Shown one piece after another: positions 38,887 through 40,471 of a stretch of 40,471 nt of DNA; position 1 is the stretch's first letter, and each line of letters opens with the position of its first letter. Both the position numbers and the translations under genes were made by a program. This DNA comes from an uncultured Lachnospiraceae bacterium (GTDB lineage: Bacteria; Bacillota; Clostridia; Lachnospirales; Lachnospiraceae), in NCBI GenBank assembly GCA_910585075.1, contig CAJUED010000034.1:1-40471 (forward strand). Reading direction: 5' to 3'. Below the pieces are notes generated by a model that saw only the letters and a program-made list of their open reading frames with translations, did not search any database and had not been told where the DNA came from.

Positions 38887-40179
38887 ATGAGACAGTTTAA
38901 ATTACAGAAAACGAAAATACATTCTTTCATAAAATATATTGTTGCACTGTGTATCAGTATTATTGTCGGTTTATTAATGCTCATTGCTGTCTATATGTTG
39001 CCAGTTAAAAATATGAAAACAAATGTGGCACGTTCAAGCGAAATTTTTAATTACGAAGGGCTCTTTCCTCAACTGGTAAGTGGGTACAAGTATATGCAAC
39101 TAGATAATTATACGGAAAGTATCATGCTTGGGGCGGCTATTTATGATGGAAAGGGAGGGGTGATAAATAAAGCGATATATAATGAACATCCTATTTCTCA
39201 CTCGCTTTCAGAGGAGCTTGCCTTGACTAATTATGCGAATGAAGTCTCTGATTACGAATATTCAGGAGTTCGTTATGCACGCTACTGGCATGGGTATCTG
39301 GTACCTGTGAAGCTTTTACTCTTATTTTTTGACTATGCAGATATCAGGATTTTCAATTTTTTCTTACAGAATTTGTTGCTGTTTTTCTTGTTGAAATTGT
39401 TTTATAAGACTCGGATGGAACAGTATATACCGGCCTTTTTGGTGACGGTATTTGTTATAAATCCTTTGACAGCGGGGATGTCTTTGGTTTTATCAACGGT
39501 TTATTATATAACATTACTTTCTGCAATTTATTTGCTATGGTCCGCTTGGAAAGGGAAGGCAGGAGAAACAAAAATAAATTTCCTGTTTTTTATAGCAGGT
39601 GTTCTAACTGCGTATTTTGATTTCTTAACTTATCCTCTCGTACCCTGTGGGGTTTTGAATGTTCTGTATCTTATTATAAACAGAGATAATATTAAAATGG
39701 CCAGTGTGAAAGCACTTATTCAGAAAATACTGTTATGGTGTTTCGGCTATGGTGGTATGTGGAGCGGTAAATGGTTGATTGGAAGTATTCTCACGAAAAG
39801 TAATATGTTTGCCGACGCACTGCATCAAATAGCATTCCGTATCTCATTGGGCGGTGCGGTAGATACAGGGCATAGCCGTCTGGGGGCGGTCGTTAATAAT
39901 GTAAAAGTATTTATGAAGTGGCCGTTTTTACTTATATTTTTAATTTGGGGGGGGGTATGCGTCTGGAGACTACGAAAACTCACGCACAATATGTCATCTA
40001 AAAATGTGCCAATGATGGTCTTTTTGATTTTGACAGCGGCAATGCCAATCGTTTGGATGATTGTGGCATCGGGGCATTCGTATCATTACTGGTTTGCGTC
40101 TAAGGAATTGGCAATATCATGTTTTGCATTATTAAGTCTTAGTATATATCTGAAAAATTTGATTGCCGGTAATCAGTAA
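38887..40179 (+). CDS. Polytopic membrane protein, possibly glycan-related, of unknown function
   Basis: A 430-residue membrane protein with about ten hydrophobic segments. A first helix at about residues 16-40 is followed by a ~90-residue loop rich in Tyr/Asn/Glu (YKYMQLDNYTESIMLGAAIY), then a dense series of helices from about residue 135 to the end. A large first external loop after helix 1 and multiple aromatic loops resemble GT-C glycosyltransferases or polysaccharide polymerases, but no catalytic motif can be fixed and I do not recognise the family. AGGAGGGGGT precedes ATG 38887. The gene is clearly AT-richer than its neighbours, with AAA/ATA/TTA codons, and lies behind the tRNA-Leu and integrase remnant, so acquisition by transfer is likely. 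Confidence 0.7.
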   Translation: MRQFKLQKTKIHSFIKYIVALCISIIVGLLMLIAVYMLPVKNMKTNVARSSEIFNYEGLFPQLVSGYKYMQLDNYTESIMLGAAIYDGKGGVINKAIYNEHPISHSLSEELALTNYANEVSDYEYSGVRYARYWHGYLVPVKLLLLFFDYADIRIFNFFLQNLLLFFLLKLFYKTRMEQYIPAFLVTVFVINPLTAGMSLVLSTVYYITLLSAIYLLWSAWKGKAGETKINFLFFIAGVLTAYFDFLTYPLVPCGVLNVLYLIINRDNIKMASVKALIQKILLWCFGYGGMWSGKWLIGSILTKSNMFADALHQIAFRISLGGAVDTGHSRLGAVVNNVKVFMKWPFLLIFLIWGGVCVWRLRKLTHNMSSKNVPMMVFLILTAAMPIVWMIVASGHSYHYWFASKELAISCFALLSLSIYLKNLIAGNQ

Positions 40180-40417
40180 TTCCCACAGCTATTCCACCAT
40201 GTTCCGGTAGAATGTAGAATTTAGTGACTATGATGGTAGAAAAGCAGGTATAGACAGCTTTATATAGAGACTGGTTCATGGAACTGTCCAGCAACGTAAG
40301 GCAGTGGTCTTCACTTCCATGAAGCCGTATAGAATCTGTGTGTAGGTTTCATCCACCATTTGGCTGATACTTGTTAGAGCATAATTATGCCTTGTACTTT
40401 TTGGGGTGAGATAATGT

Positions 40418-40445
40418 GAGGCTGTTTCAAGTTTTGTGTAAACTC
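40418..40445 (+). mobile_element. Possible IS256-type terminal sequence at the window edge
   Basis: GAGGCTGTTTCAAGTTTTGT followed by GTAAACTC resembles the terminal repeats of IS256/mutator-type insertion sequences (TTTTGTGTAAA core). The element would run off the right edge, and no transposase is visible. The rest of 40180-40417 shows no gene; one minus-strand frame reads SISQMVDETYTQILYGFMEV and then stops, which I cannot assign. Confidence 0.3.
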
Positions 40446-40471
40446 AAAAAACTGATATAAGATATATGAAT

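Overview
The window looks like a chromosomal segment of a spore-forming, Gram-positive gut clostridium, most likely Lachnospiraceae (inference). The grounds are an AddAB recombination nuclease pair in place of RecBCD, a SpoVAE spore protein, ECF vitamin transporters, strong GGAGG ribosome binding sites, and the many small vegetative and catabolic genes typical of that group. Most of the window is ordinary core and accessory chromosome. The last ~2 kb is AT-richer and lies behind a tRNA-Leu, beside an integrase remnant.

Layout. 1-4.65 kb: the truncated end of an EamA permease, a GH31 alpha-glucosidase, an MBL-fold hydrolase and a solo spoVAE. 4.7-5.4 kb (minus): a YefM/YoeB-type toxin-antitoxin pair with its own promoter. 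5.4-15.6 kb: aminopeptidase P, a NagD-like HAD phosphatase, then addB and addA. 15.6-20.5 kb: a complete ECF transporter (S, fused A-A', T) followed by a TPP riboswitch and thiT. 20.5-23.3 kb: a PadR-DUF1700-DUF4097 operon with translational coupling and a very long operator palindrome, followed by a small membrane protein. 23.3-26.3 kb: a third ECF S component (minus), a TraX-like membrane protein, and a FabK/nitronate monooxygenase-like flavoprotein (minus) with a FabT-like box. 26.5-31.6 kb: MarR, a heterodimeric ABC exporter and a cysteine hydrolase. 31.7-35.7 kb: MetQ-type lipoprotein, LysR regulator and a chemoreceptor. 35.8-38.05 kb: a GH3 glycosidase. 38.3-40.5 kb: tRNA-Leu(CAG), integrase debris, a polytopic membrane protein and a possible IS end.

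How the parts work together. Several units are self-contained regulatory circuits readable from the DNA. The PadR promoter has 24-bp inverted arms covering its -10. The MarR operon has a consensus promoter with a perfect palindrome at the start site. The flavoprotein promoter has a TTTGATTATCAAA box at +1. thiT has a TPP aptamer and a terminator-like hairpin whose 3' arm is the thiT Shine-Dalgarno sequence. The ABC pair shows the asymmetric active sites of heterodimeric exporters.

The least explained material lies between the genes. There are at least three families of short structured repeats. One is a hairpin followed by AGAAATGAGG that supplies the ribosome binding site of three unrelated genes, with a compensatory base change between two copies. 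One is a TGCTGrTGCC...GGmAGCATGGAGG leader in front of two unrelated genes. One is a ~70-nt element bounded by CCCGCG/CGCGGG that sits just after four stop codons and in one case supplies the C-terminal codons and stop of the gene. I saw no CRISPR array, no rRNA and no clear defence island beyond the toxin-antitoxin pair.
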